From Burkholderia sp. HI2500 (GTDB taxonomy: Bacteria > Pseudomonadota > Gammaproteobacteria > Burkholderiales > Burkholderiaceae), in contig NZ_NKFL01000007.1 of assembly GCF_002223055.1 (NCBI RefSeq), positions 434,001-498,000 on the forward strand: DNA of 64,000 nt, written 5' to 3'. Positions 36,312 to 44,871 of this stretch are shown in pieces (position 1 is the stretch's first letter; each line of letters begins with the position of its first letter). The position numbers were made by a program, and so were the translations under genes. A model generated the notes under the pieces. It was not told the DNA's origin, did not search any database, and was given only the letters and a program-made list of their open reading frames with translations.

Positions 36312-38489
36312 TTAGCCCAGCAACCCCGCGACCACATCGACGATCCGCTGCAGCAGCGCTTCGTCATAAGGCAGCCACGGCACCGCGCGCAGCGGCGACG
36401 GCGGCGGTTCGATCGCGGGTTCGACGGGTTCGCCGTCGCGTGTCACGCGCCCGGTCGCGCAATGCACCGACCACGCGCCGACGCGCACATGGCGTTCGTC
36501 GAGCGTCACCCGGCCTTGCGCGATCGGCTCCGCGAACACGAGCGCGAGCACCTGCTTGCGATGCCGCGCCATCGCGCCGAGCGGCAGGTCGGACAGCCGG
36601 TGCAGGCGCTGCTCGCGCGCGTTCCGCGCGGCGCGCTGGCGCACCGGGTCCGCCGGCGTGTCGGCCGCGCGCGGCGCTTCATCGTCGAGCGCGAAGGCGG
36701 CGACGCTGACGAGCAGGTCGACCGCACGCGCCACTTCCGAGAACACGACGGGATCGATTTCACCGATCGGGCAGGCCATCCAGCGCCGCTCGTGCCTGCG
36801 TTCGACGTGCAGCCGGCCCGACGTGCCCTGGCCGTCCGTGCCGGGAAAGAGCCGCGCGGCGACGCTGAAGGTCGCGCGCACGTCGCCGAACTCGCGTGCA
36901 AGGCCGTCGTCGTACGCGCGGATCGACCAGCCTTCGCGGCGCGCGACGCCGAGCAGCGGGCGGCTCGCGAGGACATGACCTTCGAACATTGCGGAATGAC
37001 TGGTCGCGGTGTCTTCGTCGGCCGGCACGTAGAACTCGCGGAACGCCTGCCGAACGGGCTGCCGGATCGCACGGCCGACGATCGCGCGCTGCCACGCGAG
37101 CCGCTCGTCAGCATCGGCCAGCAGCGGATGCCAGAGCCGGATCTCGCTGTCGACGTCGAGTTCGCACGCCACGCCGGCGGCGTCGCGCAGTACGACCTTG
37201 CCCTTCGCGATATCGGGCATGAACGAGACCGTCGCGCCGTCGCGCGCGCGTGCCTGCCAGATCGTGCGGGTCGAGAACGCGGCGCCGGCCGGCGCATCGA
37301 CGAGGCGCTCGCGCCATTCGGCATGGCCGAGCGTCATCGACTGCCAGAAACCCGCTTCCATGCAGGTGGCGAGCATCGTGAGCTGCTTCTTGTCGGGTTT
37401 CGCGTCGAGCGTCATGCGCAGCGCGGTGTGCGGTCGTTCGCCGAGCGCGCGTTCAGCGGGCTTCAGGTTACGCGCGAGCTTCTTCTGCACGCCCGCGTGG
37501 CGCACGGCGGCCAGCGCATCGCGCAGCGCACGCACGCTCTCGGGTGTCGGGATCGTCTCGACCGCATGGCCGAGCGCGATCGCGAGCGATTGCGACGGCG
37601 CGGTTTTCGCGGCGGTCGGCGCGACGCACACGCCGGTCAGCAGCGGCCCGATCAGCGGGGGGAGCCACGGCGCGTCGCGATAGGCCGCGACGCGCGCCGC
37701 GCGCGCGACGACCTGCGCGTCGTCGGTCGTGAACGCGCGATCGGCCTGATAGGGGACGTCACCCGCGTGAATCGCGGCGACGTGCCGCGCGGCGTCGGTC
37801 AGCGTGTCGCGCGCGAAGTCGACGTAAGCGGGCTCTTCCGCGAGCGTGGCGGCCGGATCGTCGGCGTTGAACCACAGCCGTTTCGGCGCGAAATAGCCGT
37901 CGTTCGTCGCGGCCAGCGCGAGCAGCGCCGCCGGCCCGAGTTCGGGCAGCACGTCGAGCTCGCGCACGCGCGCCGGTGAATCGGCATTCAACTGCGCATA
38001 CGCGTCGCGCAAGGCAGTGATGTCGCGCTGGCCGGCGAACGCGTGCAGGGCATATTTCCCGTACACGGAGAGTCTTTGCAGGCCGTCGTTCTGCGGTTCG
38101 CCGAGGATGCGCGCGAGTTCGGCCTGCAGTGCGGGCGCGGGCAGCGCGTCGAGACACGACAGTTCCTGTAACGCGCGCTGCCACGCGCCGGCCGGAATGT
38201 CGCGGAACAGTTCGAGCGCGGCTTCGGCGTCGACGAGCGGCGCGAGCTCGAGCGCGTCGATCTGGGTGCGCAGCCAGCGCGCGAACTCGGCGCGCGGATC
38301 GTCGTACGCGTAGTCGTGTTGCGCGACGTGTTCCTCGGTGCGGCGCAGCGCGGGCCATACAGCGCCGAGCGCGTGCGCGTCGAGCGTCGACAGGTCGAGC
38401 GGTGCGCCGGTGAAGCGCGGGTGGTCGGCAGTGCCGGTCAGCCGCGCGACGAGCTGGTCGACGAGGGGCGGGTGGACGGATTCGGTCAT
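36312..38489 (-). CDS. DUF4132-type protein
   Basis: Encodes 725 residues, with no leader or membrane segment. The central and C-terminal parts have the wording of DUF4132/MolR-like proteins: LDAKPDKKQLTMLATCMEAGFWQSM, IWQARARDGATVSFMPDIAK, IRLWHPLLADADERLAWQRA, IRQPVRQAFREFYVP, and a terminal HVRVGAWSVHCATGRVTRDG. The N-terminal ~300 residues are helical. Biochemical function of the family is unknown. It is upstream of the AAA+ operon on the same strand but separated by 148 bp with hairpins, so it is probably independent. Confidence 0.75.
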   Translation of the reverse strand: MTESVHPPLVDQLVARLTGTADHPRFTGAPLDLSTLDAHALGAVWPALRRTEEHVAQHDYAYDDPRAEFARWLRTQIDALELAPLVDAEAALELFRDIPAGAWQRALQELSCLDALPAPALQAELARILGEPQNDGLQRLSVYGKYALHAFAGQRDITALRDAYAQLNADSPARVRELDVLPELGPAALLALAATNDGYFAPKRLWFNADDPAATLAEEPAYVDFARDTLTDAARHVAAIHAGDVPYQADRAFTTDDAQVVARAARVAAYRDAPWLPPLIGPLLTGVCVAPTAAKTAPSQSLAIALGHAVETIPTPESVRALRDALAAVRHAGVQKKLARNLKPAERALGERPHTALRMTLDAKPDKKQLTMLATCMEAGFWQSMTLGHAEWRERLVDAPAGAAFSTRTIWQARARDGATVSFMPDIAKGKVVLRDAAGVACELDVDSEIRLWHPLLADADERLAWQRAIVGRAIRQPVRQAFREFYVPADEDTATSHSAMFEGHVLASRPLLGVARREGWSIRAYDDGLAREFGDVRATFSVAARLFPGTDGQGTSGRLHVERRHERRWMACPIGEIDPVVFSEVARAVDLLVSVAAFALDDEAPRAADTPADPVRQRAARNAREQRLHRLSDLPLGAMARHRKQVLALVFAEPIAQGRVTLDERHVRVGAWSVHCATGRVTRDGEPVEPAIEPPPSPLRAVPWLPYDEALLQRIVDVVAGLLG

Positions 38490-38545
38490 GAGGTTGGGCG
38501 GCCCTCGCGTGGCGGGATCGGATCGGCTTGGGTGGTGTCGTGGCG

Positions 38546-39868
38546 TCAGCGCGGCCGCAGGCGCTCGACCATCTCGTGGATGACGATATGGCGGATCGCG
38601 CGCAGCAGGTGCATCTCACCGCCGAGCGTCGCCGTGAGTTCGGGGCGGGCAGTCTTCATCGCGTCGTTGTCGGCGGCGATCTCGAGCAGCAGCGCGTCGG
38701 CCTGCACCGGAATGCGCGCGAGCAGTTCGTCGATGTGGCGCTGCGCGGTCGCGCGCGTCAGCCCGAGCGTCGCGCCGGCCTGGTCGAGCACGTCGCGCGT
38801 GAAATCCGCATAGCGCTGCACACCCGCGACGGGCCGCGTGAATTCCGTCAGGTCCGGCCAGCGGCTGCGCGCGCTGTAAGTCGCGGTTTCGTAGACACCG
38901 TCGCACAGCAGGTCGTAGTGCGGTGCCAGCGCGAGCCCGCTGTCGGTGACGAGGAAGCTCAGATTCTTCAGGTGTGAATCGCCGTTGCCGACGACGATGC
39001 AGAACACGAGCCAGCGGAACAGGCGCAGGCGAACCGGTGCGGGCGCGCGGCACGCGTTGGCGAGCGTTGCGAGCGCGTCGAGCGACCAGCCCGTGTATTT
39101 CATCGTCGCGGGCAGGTTGAGCGCCTGGCAACCGTCGATCGCGTGGCGTCGTTCGACGCCGGTATCCGTCTGCGCGCGGTCGAAGCGGCGGATCACGTAC
39201 ACGGGCGCCGGCACGTAGCGGCGCTCGACCTCGGGCACGTCGAGGCCGACGCGGCGCGCGAGCGTCATCACGAACCACTCGTTGATGACCGAATGCGGAT
39301 AGTCGTGCGCGTGCGGATGATTCGGCTTCAGGATGTGCGTCGACACCGCCTGGCCGCTCGGCTCGAACAGCGCGCCGTCGCGCAGCACGACCGGCAGCTT
39401 GTGCTGCGCGCCGGCGAGCGACATCTTCTTCGGCGCGTCGTGCGTCAGCGGCACGGCAGGCAGGTGGCGGATGCGCGCGTCGAGTTCGGTATCGTCGAGC
39501 GGGCGCAGGCGCGTGTCCTCGTCGGCCGTGTCCACCGGCAGGCGCAACGTCACCGAGCCGGCCGATTCGCGTCCGTAGTGCTCGAGCAGCGCGAACGCGT
39601 CGCCGATGTCGGGCAGGCCCGCGTCACGCGCCAGCAGCGCCCGCACCGATTCTTCCGGCAGCAGGTTGTCGAAATACCACTGGACGGGGCGGGTGGTCGC
39701 GCCGTCGCGCAGCACGCCGGCCTGCAGCGGGAGATGCGGGCTCAGCGCGAAGCGGGACGCCTGCGCGAGCCACGACGGCGCGTATTCGAACGCCCACAGA
39801 TTGCGGTTTTCATGCAGCGTGCCGATTGATTGGCCGTCGATGGCGGCGACGAGGGTGCGCTCAGTCAT
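38546..39868 (-). CDS. HipA-family toxin kinase
   Basis: Encodes 440 residues, as in full-length HipA. The ATP loop region is KKMSLAGAQHKLPVVL, the catalytic loop IVVGNGDSHLKNLSF and the metal-binding DFG-equivalent LAPHYDLL, all intact, so an active Ser/Thr kinase is expected. HipA-family toxins phosphorylate aminoacyl-tRNA synthetases (GltX in E. coli), causing growth arrest. The start codon lies inside the 3' end of the HTH antitoxin gene (8-base overlap), the standard antitoxin-first order. Adjacent 5' genes are the antitoxin and its operator-like boxes. Confidence 0.92.
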   Translation of the reverse strand: MTERTLVAAIDGQSIGTLHENRNLWAFEYAPSWLAQASRFALSPHLPLQAGVLRDGATTRPVQWYFDNLLPEESVRALLARDAGLPDIGDAFALLEHYGRESAGSVTLRLPVDTADEDTRLRPLDDTELDARIRHLPAVPLTHDAPKKMSLAGAQHKLPVVLRDGALFEPSGQAVSTHILKPNHPHAHDYPHSVINEWFVMTLARRVGLDVPEVERRYVPAPVYVIRRFDRAQTDTGVERRHAIDGCQALNLPATMKYTGWSLDALATLANACRAPAPVRLRLFRWLVFCIVVGNGDSHLKNLSFLVTDSGLALAPHYDLLCDGVYETATYSARSRWPDLTEFTRPVAGVQRYADFTRDVLDQAGATLGLTRATAQRHIDELLARIPVQADALLLEIAADNDAMKTARPELTATLGGEMHLLRAIRHIVIHEMVERLRPR

Positions 39869-40442
39869 GCGACGCGTCCTCGCCGGCGGGGCGCGCGTGG
39901 TCGGGTACGGCTTCACCGGCGTCTGTCAGCACGCGGCGCGCGATCTCGATTGCACGGGCCGAGGCCTGACGGCCGGCGTCGGTCGTCCTGATCCGCGGGC
40001 GGCGCGTGTCGTCCGTCCCCACGCCGAACGCTTCGACAGGCGACAGCACGAGACGTGCGGCCGAGAGCACGCGTGCGGCCGCGCGGGTGGGCGGCGCGGA
40101 TTCGCCGGCCGGGGCCGGGTGCGCGGCGTCCGCGCGCAGCAGCAGGCGCTCGGCCGCGCGCCGTGCACGCACGCCGGCCCGATGGCTCGCGCGCGCCGAC
40201 TGGCGTTCGAGCAGTTCCTCGCTGGCGTCGGGAATGTCGACGACGACCCGAACGCCGAGCCCCTGCAGGATCTGGAACACCTTGGCCCACTGGATGGTGT
40301 CCGCGCCGCGCTCGGCCTTGACCATGAACGACTCGCTGACGCCGACGCTGCCGGCCGCGTCGTCCTGGCGCAGTTGCTGCACTTTCCGCGCGGCGCGGAT
40401 CACGCCGCCGATGTCGGATGCCTGTTCGATCGTGTATCGCAT
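39861..40442 (-). CDS. HipB-like HTH antitoxin with long C-terminal extension
   Basis: Encodes 193 residues. The N-terminal ~75 residues form a Cro/C1-type HTH: IGGVIRAARKVQQLRQDDAA, SVGVSESFMVKAERGADTIQ. That is the typical HipB DNA-binding unit, normally under 100 residues in total. The remaining ~110 residues are an Arg/Ala-rich tail of unknown role, possibly toxin-neutralising. Operator-like boxes lie at 40482-40499 and 40581-40598 just upstream, which suggests autorepression of the hipBA operon. Confidence 0.85.
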   Translation of the reverse strand: MRYTIEQASDIGGVIRAARKVQQLRQDDAAGSVGVSESFMVKAERGADTIQWAKVFQILQGLGVRVVVDIPDASEELLERQSARASHRAGVRARRAAERLLLRADAAHPAPAGESAPPTRAAARVLSAARLVLSPVEAFGVGTDDTRRPRIRTTDAGRQASARAIEIARRVLTDAGEAVPDHARPAGEDASHD

Positions 40443-40481
40443 GGTGGGCCCTGCTACCGTTGCCGGCTCGGTAGGATAAAA

Positions 40482-40499
40482 ACTGTGAGATCAAACAGT
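40482..40499. promoter_or_regulatory. hipBA operator-like box 1
   Basis: ACTGT-GAGATCAA-ACAGT, 18 bp with 5-bp inverted arms, ~40 bases from the HTH antitoxin start. On the minus strand TATCCT (40473-40478) just downstream is a candidate -10, so a bound repressor would overlap the promoter. The same layout recurs at 40581-40598. Confidence 0.6.
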
Positions 40500-40580
40500 A
40501 TTGCATCTCAATGGAAGAATTCAAGCGTAAACCGTGCGATCGACGAGTTTTGGCTCATAAGCGACGATGTTGAGAGAAAA

Positions 40581-40598
40581 ACTCTTAGATCGAACAGT
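40581..40598. promoter_or_regulatory. hipBA operator-like box 2
   Basis: ACTCT-TAGATCGA-ACAGT, with AGATCRA shared with box 1, an A-tract before it and a T-tract after it. The centres of the two boxes are 99 bp apart, a spacing compatible with looping or cooperative binding. The arms carry one mismatch here. Confidence 0.55.
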
Positions 40599-40746
40599 TT
40601 TTACTTCCGAATGACCGGCAACGTGTACCGGCCGCCCCGCGGCCGCAGGGAGGCATCTGCGGTTCGTTGTCATGCCCTGAAAGCCACGCGCGCCGTCCGG
40701 CGTCGCTGCGCGCGATTTGCCGGCATCGCGGCCCATTTCATAAGAC

Positions 40747-40835
40747 GTACAGTTCTCCCGCGATGCGCGATGCGCGCCGAACTGTACTCTTGTTCGCGCG
40801 ATCGATGTGTGTACTCGTCGCCAACTGTTCTGCTC
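40747..40835. promoter_or_regulatory. Putative MocR autoregulatory repeats
   Basis: GTACAGTTC at 40747-40755 and GAACTGTAC at 40779-40787 are a perfect 9-bp inverted repeat. AACTGTACTCTTG at 40780-40792 recurs as a degenerate direct copy AACTGTTCTGCTC at 40823-40835, 43 bp downstream. Direct and inverted repeats upstream of their own gene are characteristic of MocR regulators, so this is read as the operator of the gene at 41047. Confidence 0.5.
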
Positions 40836-40921
40836 TTAAGATTCCATCATCAAGTGCACAGTGCCGCAGATCCAGTCGTACCGGAACCCTGTCGGCGCAT
40901 CTTCAAGAGAGAGCCAGTGCG

Positions 40922-41050
40922 ATGGAAAAGGCAAAACCGGAGGGAAAGATCAGGAATCACGACGGCCCGGCCGGCGGGCGAAACACGGGCGTGTCGGACG
41001 CAAACGGCGGGGCAGCCCAGCTGCGCGAGCCGGCGGGAGGCACGCGATGA
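40922..41050 (+). CDS. Small ORF overlapping the MocR start
   Basis: Encodes 42 residues (MEKAKPEGKIRNHDGPAGG...), hydrophilic and Gly/Arg rich. Its TGA overlaps the ATG of the MocR gene in an ATGA at 41047-41050, a translational-coupling geometry, and AGAGAGCC lies upstream of its ATG. It may be a coupled upstream ORF of regulatory value rather than a functional protein. A chance open frame is possible, since MocR has its own GGGAGG at 41034-41039. Confidence 0.35.
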   Translation: MEKAKPEGKIRNHDGPAGGRNTGVSDANGGAAQLREPAGGTR

Positions 41051-42471
41051 AACTCTATGAAAAACTCGCGGACGACATCGAGCGCCTGATCCGCCAGGGC
41101 GTGTACCGGCACGGCGACCGGATTCCTTCGGTGCGGCAGGCGAGCCAGCAGCACCGGATCAGCATCACGACCGTGCTGCATGCGTATCTGCTGCTGGAAA
41201 GCCGCGGGCTGCTCGAAAGCCGGCCGCAGTCGGGCTATTTCGTGAACCTGCGACGCGACGACAGCCATGCACCGGTGCGCGAGCTGCGGCCGTCGAAGCC
41301 GATCGCGATCTCGTCGTCGGTCGACGTGAGCCGGCTCGTGCTGTCGACGCTGCGCTCGATCGGCACCGACGACGCGGTGCCGCTCGGTTCGCCGTACCCG
41401 GACCCGAGCCTGTTTCCGTTCGAGAAGCTGAACCGCTATGCGTATGCGGCCGGCCGCGACAAATCGCTGTGGGGCGTGACGGACGGCTTGCCGCCCGGCC
41501 ATCCGCGGCTGATCCGCCAGATTGCACGCCGCTACCTGGAAAACGGGATGTCGGTGGACCCGAACGAGATCATCGTGACGGTCGGCGCGACGGAGGCGAT
41601 CAACCTGTGCCTGCAGGCCGTTGCGAAACCGGGCGACACGATCGCGGTGGAGTCGCCGACGTTCTACGCGATGCTGCACGCGATCGAGCGGATGGGAATG
41701 AAGGCGATCGAGGTCGCGACACATCCGGAATACGGAATCGACATCGCGGCGCTGGCCGCGATCGCGAAGTCGCAGCCGATCGCCGCGTGCATGGTGATGC
41801 CGAACTTCCAGAACCCGCTCGGCTTCCAGATGCCGGACGAACGCAAGCGCGAGCTGGTCGAATTCGCGACGAAGACCGGGATGCCGCTGATCGAGAACGG
41901 CGTGTACAACGAACTGTATTTCGGCGATGCGCATCCGAGTTCGCTGAAGTCGTATGACCGCAGCGGGATCGTGCTGCACTGCTCGTCGTTCTCGAAGAGC
42001 CTGACGGCCGCATACCGGATCGGCTGGGCGTTGCCGGGCCGCTATCGTGACCAGGTCGAGAAGCTGAAATTCCTGAACACGCTCGCGACGCCGTCGCTGC
42101 CGCAGCTCGCGATCGCTGAGTTTCTCGAACGCGACGGCTACGAGCATCACCTGCGGCGCCTGCGCAAGGCGTATGCGCAGCAGGCGAACCTGATGCGCGC
42201 GATGGTGTCGCGGTTCTTTCCGGAAGGCACGCGCATCTCGAGCCCGGCGGGCGGGTACGTGCTGTGGGTCGAGCTGCCCGCGCAGATCGATGCGATGCGG
42301 CTGTACCAGCTCGCGCTGGAGCAGGGGATCACGATCGGGCCCGGCTACATGTTCTCGATCACGGACAGCTACCGGAACTTCATCCGGTTGAACTACAGCA
42401 GCCCGTGGTCGCCGGAAATCGAGCAGGCGGTGATCACGGTCGGGAAGCTGGCGGCGGCGTGCATGCGGTGA
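41047..42471 (+). CDS. MocR-type regulator (GntR HTH + aminotransferase-like domain)
   Basis: Encodes 474 residues. The N-terminal ~70 residues are a GntR winged helix (YEKLADDIERLIRQGVY, RIPSVRQASQQHRISITTV). The rest is a fold-type I PLP domain: VGATEAINLCLQAVAKPGD, NPLGFQMPDE, and the Schiff-base Lys in SSFSKSLTAAYRIGW. The position that in YdcR-type proteins reads EDDVY, providing the Asp that contacts the PLP ring nitrogen, reads ENGVY here. Aminotransferase chemistry may therefore be reduced and the domain used for sensing. A terminator follows at 42506. Confidence 0.9.
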   Translation: MKLYEKLADDIERLIRQGVYRHGDRIPSVRQASQQHRISITTVLHAYLLLESRGLLESRPQSGYFVNLRRDDSHAPVRELRPSKPIAISSSVDVSRLVLSTLRSIGTDDAVPLGSPYPDPSLFPFEKLNRYAYAAGRDKSLWGVTDGLPPGHPRLIRQIARRYLENGMSVDPNEIIVTVGATEAINLCLQAVAKPGDTIAVESPTFYAMLHAIERMGMKAIEVATHPEYGIDIAALAAIAKSQPIAACMVMPNFQNPLGFQMPDERKRELVEFATKTGMPLIENGVYNELYFGDAHPSSLKSYDRSGIVLHCSSFSKSLTAAYRIGWALPGRYRDQVEKLKFLNTLATPSLPQLAIAEFLERDGYEHHLRRLRKAYAQQANLMRAMVSRFFPEGTRISSPAGGYVLWVELPAQIDAMRLYQLALEQGITIGPGYMFSITDSYRNFIRLNYSSPWSPEIEQAVITVGKLAAACMR

Positions 42472-42505
42472 GCGGGCACGCGCGGTATCGTGTGCTTCAA
42501 CGACG

Positions 42506-42536
42506 AAGCCGGCCTGGTGCCGGCTTTGTCATTTCG
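42506..42536 (+). terminator. Rho-independent-like terminator after MocR gene
   Basis: AAGCCGGC (42506-42513) and GCCGGCTT (42519-42526) form an 8-bp perfect stem around a five-base loop, followed by TTTGTCATTT. It ends transcription of the MocR gene. Confidence 0.7.
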
Positions 42537-42619
42537 ACGGCATGCAGCGGTGGCCGCGCAGAAGCCATCGCCGGCCGGGCGCTCGCAATCGGGTGCCCCG
42601 GAGGCTTGCGTGACCGAGG

Positions 42620-42877
42620 TTAACCCCCCGTCACCGGCGGGAAAAACGCCACCTCGCTATCCTCCCGCACGACGAATCCCCCCGTCACCATCTCGAGATT
42701 CACGGCGGCCCGCACGGGCCGGTCCATCCGCAGCGCTTCCGCGCTGCGCGCGTCGCGTGCGGCCAGCGTGTCGCGCAGCGCGTCGACGGTGAGTTCGCGC
42801 GCATCGATCTCGACGGTTTCTTCATCGATTGCCAGTTGTTCGCGAATGCTTGCGAAGTATTTGATCGTCAGTTTCAT
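42620..42877 (-). CDS. moaD: Molybdopterin synthase sulfur-carrier subunit
   Basis: Encodes 85 residues. MKLTIKYFASIREQLAIDEE is a MoaD start and the protein ends in PPVTGG, the diglycine that is thiocarboxylated and donates sulfur for the dithiolene of molybdopterin. The ATG ends at 42877. It follows moaE by ~50 bases on the same strand, and the two subunits form the MoaD-MoaE heterotetramer. It is the last gene of the molybdenum-cofactor group in the window. Confidence 0.93.
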   Translation of the reverse strand: MKLTIKYFASIREQLAIDEETVEIDARELTVDALRDTLAARDARSAEALRMDRPVRAAVNLEMVTGGFVVREDSEVAFFPPVTGG

Positions 42878-42928
42878 TGCGTTGTCTTCAGAAGGAGCGG
42901 CGGAATCGGAAACACGAAGCGAACGCAA

Positions 42929-43498
42929 TCAGCCCCAGCGCCGCATCGCCTGGTCGTCGTGCGCTTTCGCCTCGACCCAGCCGGACACACCGTCGTGGCG
43001 GATCTCCTTCTTCCAGAACGGCGCATGGGTCTTCAGGAAGTCCATCAGGAATTCGCACGCGTCAAACGCGGCGCCGCGATGCGCGGCGGCCACCACGACC
43101 AGCACGACCGTCTGGCCGAGCGGAATGCGCCCGACGCGATGCACGATCTTGATCGTTTCGAGCTGCCAGCGCGCGCTGGCTTCCTCGACGATGCTCCATA
43201 GCGCCTGTTCGGTCATCGTCGGATAGTGCTCGACCTCGAGCGCGATCACGTCATCGACGTCGCCTTCGTTGCGCACCACGCCGAGGAAATTCACGACCGC
43301 GCCGACATTCGGATTGCGAACGATCGGCGCGAGCTCGGCGCCGGCATCGATCGATGCGTACTGGACGCGCACTTCGAAGCCCGCCGCAATCGACGGTGGC
43401 GGTTCGGGATGCGGGTCGGTCGCGTTGTCGGGCGCGGGGCTGCCCGCGTGCAACGGATCGTCCGGCAGACCGGCACGGGATTCGGTGAAGCTCGTCAT
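42929..43498 (-). CDS. moaE: Molybdopterin synthase catalytic subunit
   Basis: Encodes 189 residues, about 40 longer than the usual ~150 because of a low-complexity N-terminal extension (residues 1-38, Pro/Ala/Asp rich). The core shows GAVVNFLGVVRNEGD, LEVEHYPTMTEQAL, IVHRVGRIPLGQ and the catalytic Lys segment FLKTHAPFWKKEI. It converts precursor Z (cPMP) to molybdopterin with the MoaD thiocarboxylate. The gene starts ~45 bases after the moaA stop. Confidence 0.93.
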   Translation of the reverse strand: MTSFTESRAGLPDDPLHAGSPAPDNATDPHPEPPPSIAAGFEVRVQYASIDAGAELAPIVRNPNVGAVVNFLGVVRNEGDVDDVIALEVEHYPTMTEQALWSIVEEASARWQLETIKIVHRVGRIPLGQTVVLVVVAAAHRGAAFDACEFLMDFLKTHAPFWKKEIRHDGVSGWVEAKAHDDQAMRRWG

Positions 43499-43544
43499 GA
43501 CGATTCTCCTGTAGGCGGTGCGGCCTGGGGCGCGCGGCGGCCCC

Positions 43545-44648
43545 TCAGCCGCCGACCAGCGACATGCGCACGGTCGGATAGGTCTTGCCCGGCGCGCGGG
43601 CAGGCCGTGCGGCCCGGCGCTCGGAATAGCGGTCGTCGCGGTGCGTCCAGCGCTCGCGCACGGCGGCGGCGAGGTCGGCGCTCGACGCTGCGTCGTCGAG
43701 CCACGGCCGCAGATCGGTGCCTTGCGTCGCGAACAGGCACGTGTAGAGCTGCCCGTCGGCCGACACGCGGGCGCGCGAGCAGGTGCCGCAGAACGGATGC
43801 GACACGCTCGCGATGAAGCCGACTTCGCCCGCGCCGTCGATGTGCGCGCAACGGATCGCGGTCGCGTCGTGCGCCGGTTCGCCGACGAGCACGAGCGGAT
43901 AGTGTTCGTCGATCAGCTCGCGCATCCGCGCGGCCGGCACGACCTTGTCGCCGGACCAGAAGCTCGCGCCGCCGACATCCATGTATTCGATGAAGCGCAC
44001 GGCCACGCCGGAATGCCGGAAGTGCCGCACGAGCGGCAGGATCTGGTCGTCGTTCGCGCCGCGCTCGATCACGGCGTTGACCTTGACCGGCGCGAGCCCG
44101 GCCGCCTGCGCGGCCTCGATGCCGGCCAGCACGCGCGACACGGGCACGTCGGTGTCGCTCATCCGGCGGAACACCGCGTCGTCGAGCGCATCGAGGCTGA
44201 CCGTCACGCGCGACAGGCCCGCGTCGCGCAGCGTGCGCGCCTTTGCGGCCAGCAGCGAGCCGTTGGTCGTCAGCGCGATCTCGACGGGCTTGCCGTCGAC
44301 GGTCGTCAGCGCGGCGAGACGTTCGATCAGCGCTTCGAGGTTGCGGCGCAGCAGCGGCTCGCCGCCCGTGATGCGGATCTTTTCGACGCCGAGCGACGTG
44401 AACGCACGGGCGATCTTTTCGAGTTGCGCGAACGACAGCCGCTCGGACGACGGCATGAACGCATAGTCGGCGCCGAAGCTTTCGCGCGGCATGCAGTAGC
44501 CGCAGCGGAAGTTGCATTGATCGATCACGGACAGGCGCAGGTCGCGCAGCGGGCGGCCGAGCGTGTCGGTCGTGCGGGGGAAAGCGCCGGGCGATGCGCC
44601 GCCGGAAAGCGCGGCAGCGGCCGGCGCGGCGGAAACGATGGCATTCAC
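43545..44648 (-). CDS. moaA: GTP 3',8-cyclase (radical SAM)
   Basis: Encodes 367 residues from a GTG (VNAIVSAAP). A longer GTG start at 44726 would add 26 residues that are unlike MoaA. The N-terminal [4Fe-4S] motif is CX3CX2C in DQCNFRCGYCMP. The second cluster is in PFCGTCSRARVSADGQLYTCLF, and the C-terminal double Gly (MSLVGG) needed for activity is present. It makes 3',8-cH2GTP in the first step of molybdenum-cofactor synthesis. The unit reads fdhD-moeA, moaA, moaE, moaD, with a 223-bp gap between moeA and moaA. Confidence 0.93.
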   Translation of the reverse strand: MNAIVSAAPAAAALSGGASPGAFPRTTDTLGRPLRDLRLSVIDQCNFRCGYCMPRESFGADYAFMPSSERLSFAQLEKIARAFTSLGVEKIRITGGEPLLRRNLEALIERLAALTTVDGKPVEIALTTNGSLLAAKARTLRDAGLSRVTVSLDALDDAVFRRMSDTDVPVSRVLAGIEAAQAAGLAPVKVNAVIERGANDDQILPLVRHFRHSGVAVRFIEYMDVGGASFWSGDKVVPAARMRELIDEHYPLVLVGEPAHDATAIRCAHIDGAGEVGFIASVSHPFCGTCSRARVSADGQLYTCLFATQGTDLRPWLDDAASSADLAAAVRERWTHRDDRYSERRAARPARAPGKTYPTVRMSLVGG

Positions 44649-44871
44649 GATCGGTTCGTCGGCCTGCAAGAAGTAAGCGGTGGGGCGTCGCCGGTCGGCC
44701 GTGCATGTGCGGATGGGCAGGCGCACGGCGCGTGACGAGCCTCATCGTGAGGATAGTCCGCGGGGTTTTCGTGGCAGGGACACAATCGCGCCCGAATTGC
44801 AGGGATACAGTTCGTCGTACGACCTGCGCGACGGCGAAGGCCGTGAATCGGGCGGGTGAGGGTCATCGCGC

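Larger units (their letters stand above)
40443..41046. other. Intergenic region between hipBA and MocR (604 bp)
   Basis: This divergent regulatory region is less GC-rich near the hipBA end. It contains two 18-bp hipBA-type boxes, a MocR-type inverted and direct repeat set at 40747-40835, and a small ORF (40922-41050) coupled to the MocR start. No further gene is evident. Confidence 0.6.

Noticed and set aside
44649..44871. Possible molybdenum-cofactor riboswitch ahead of moaA
   Set aside because: The spacer shows no conserved moco-RNA pattern that I can recognise, so it is not annotated.
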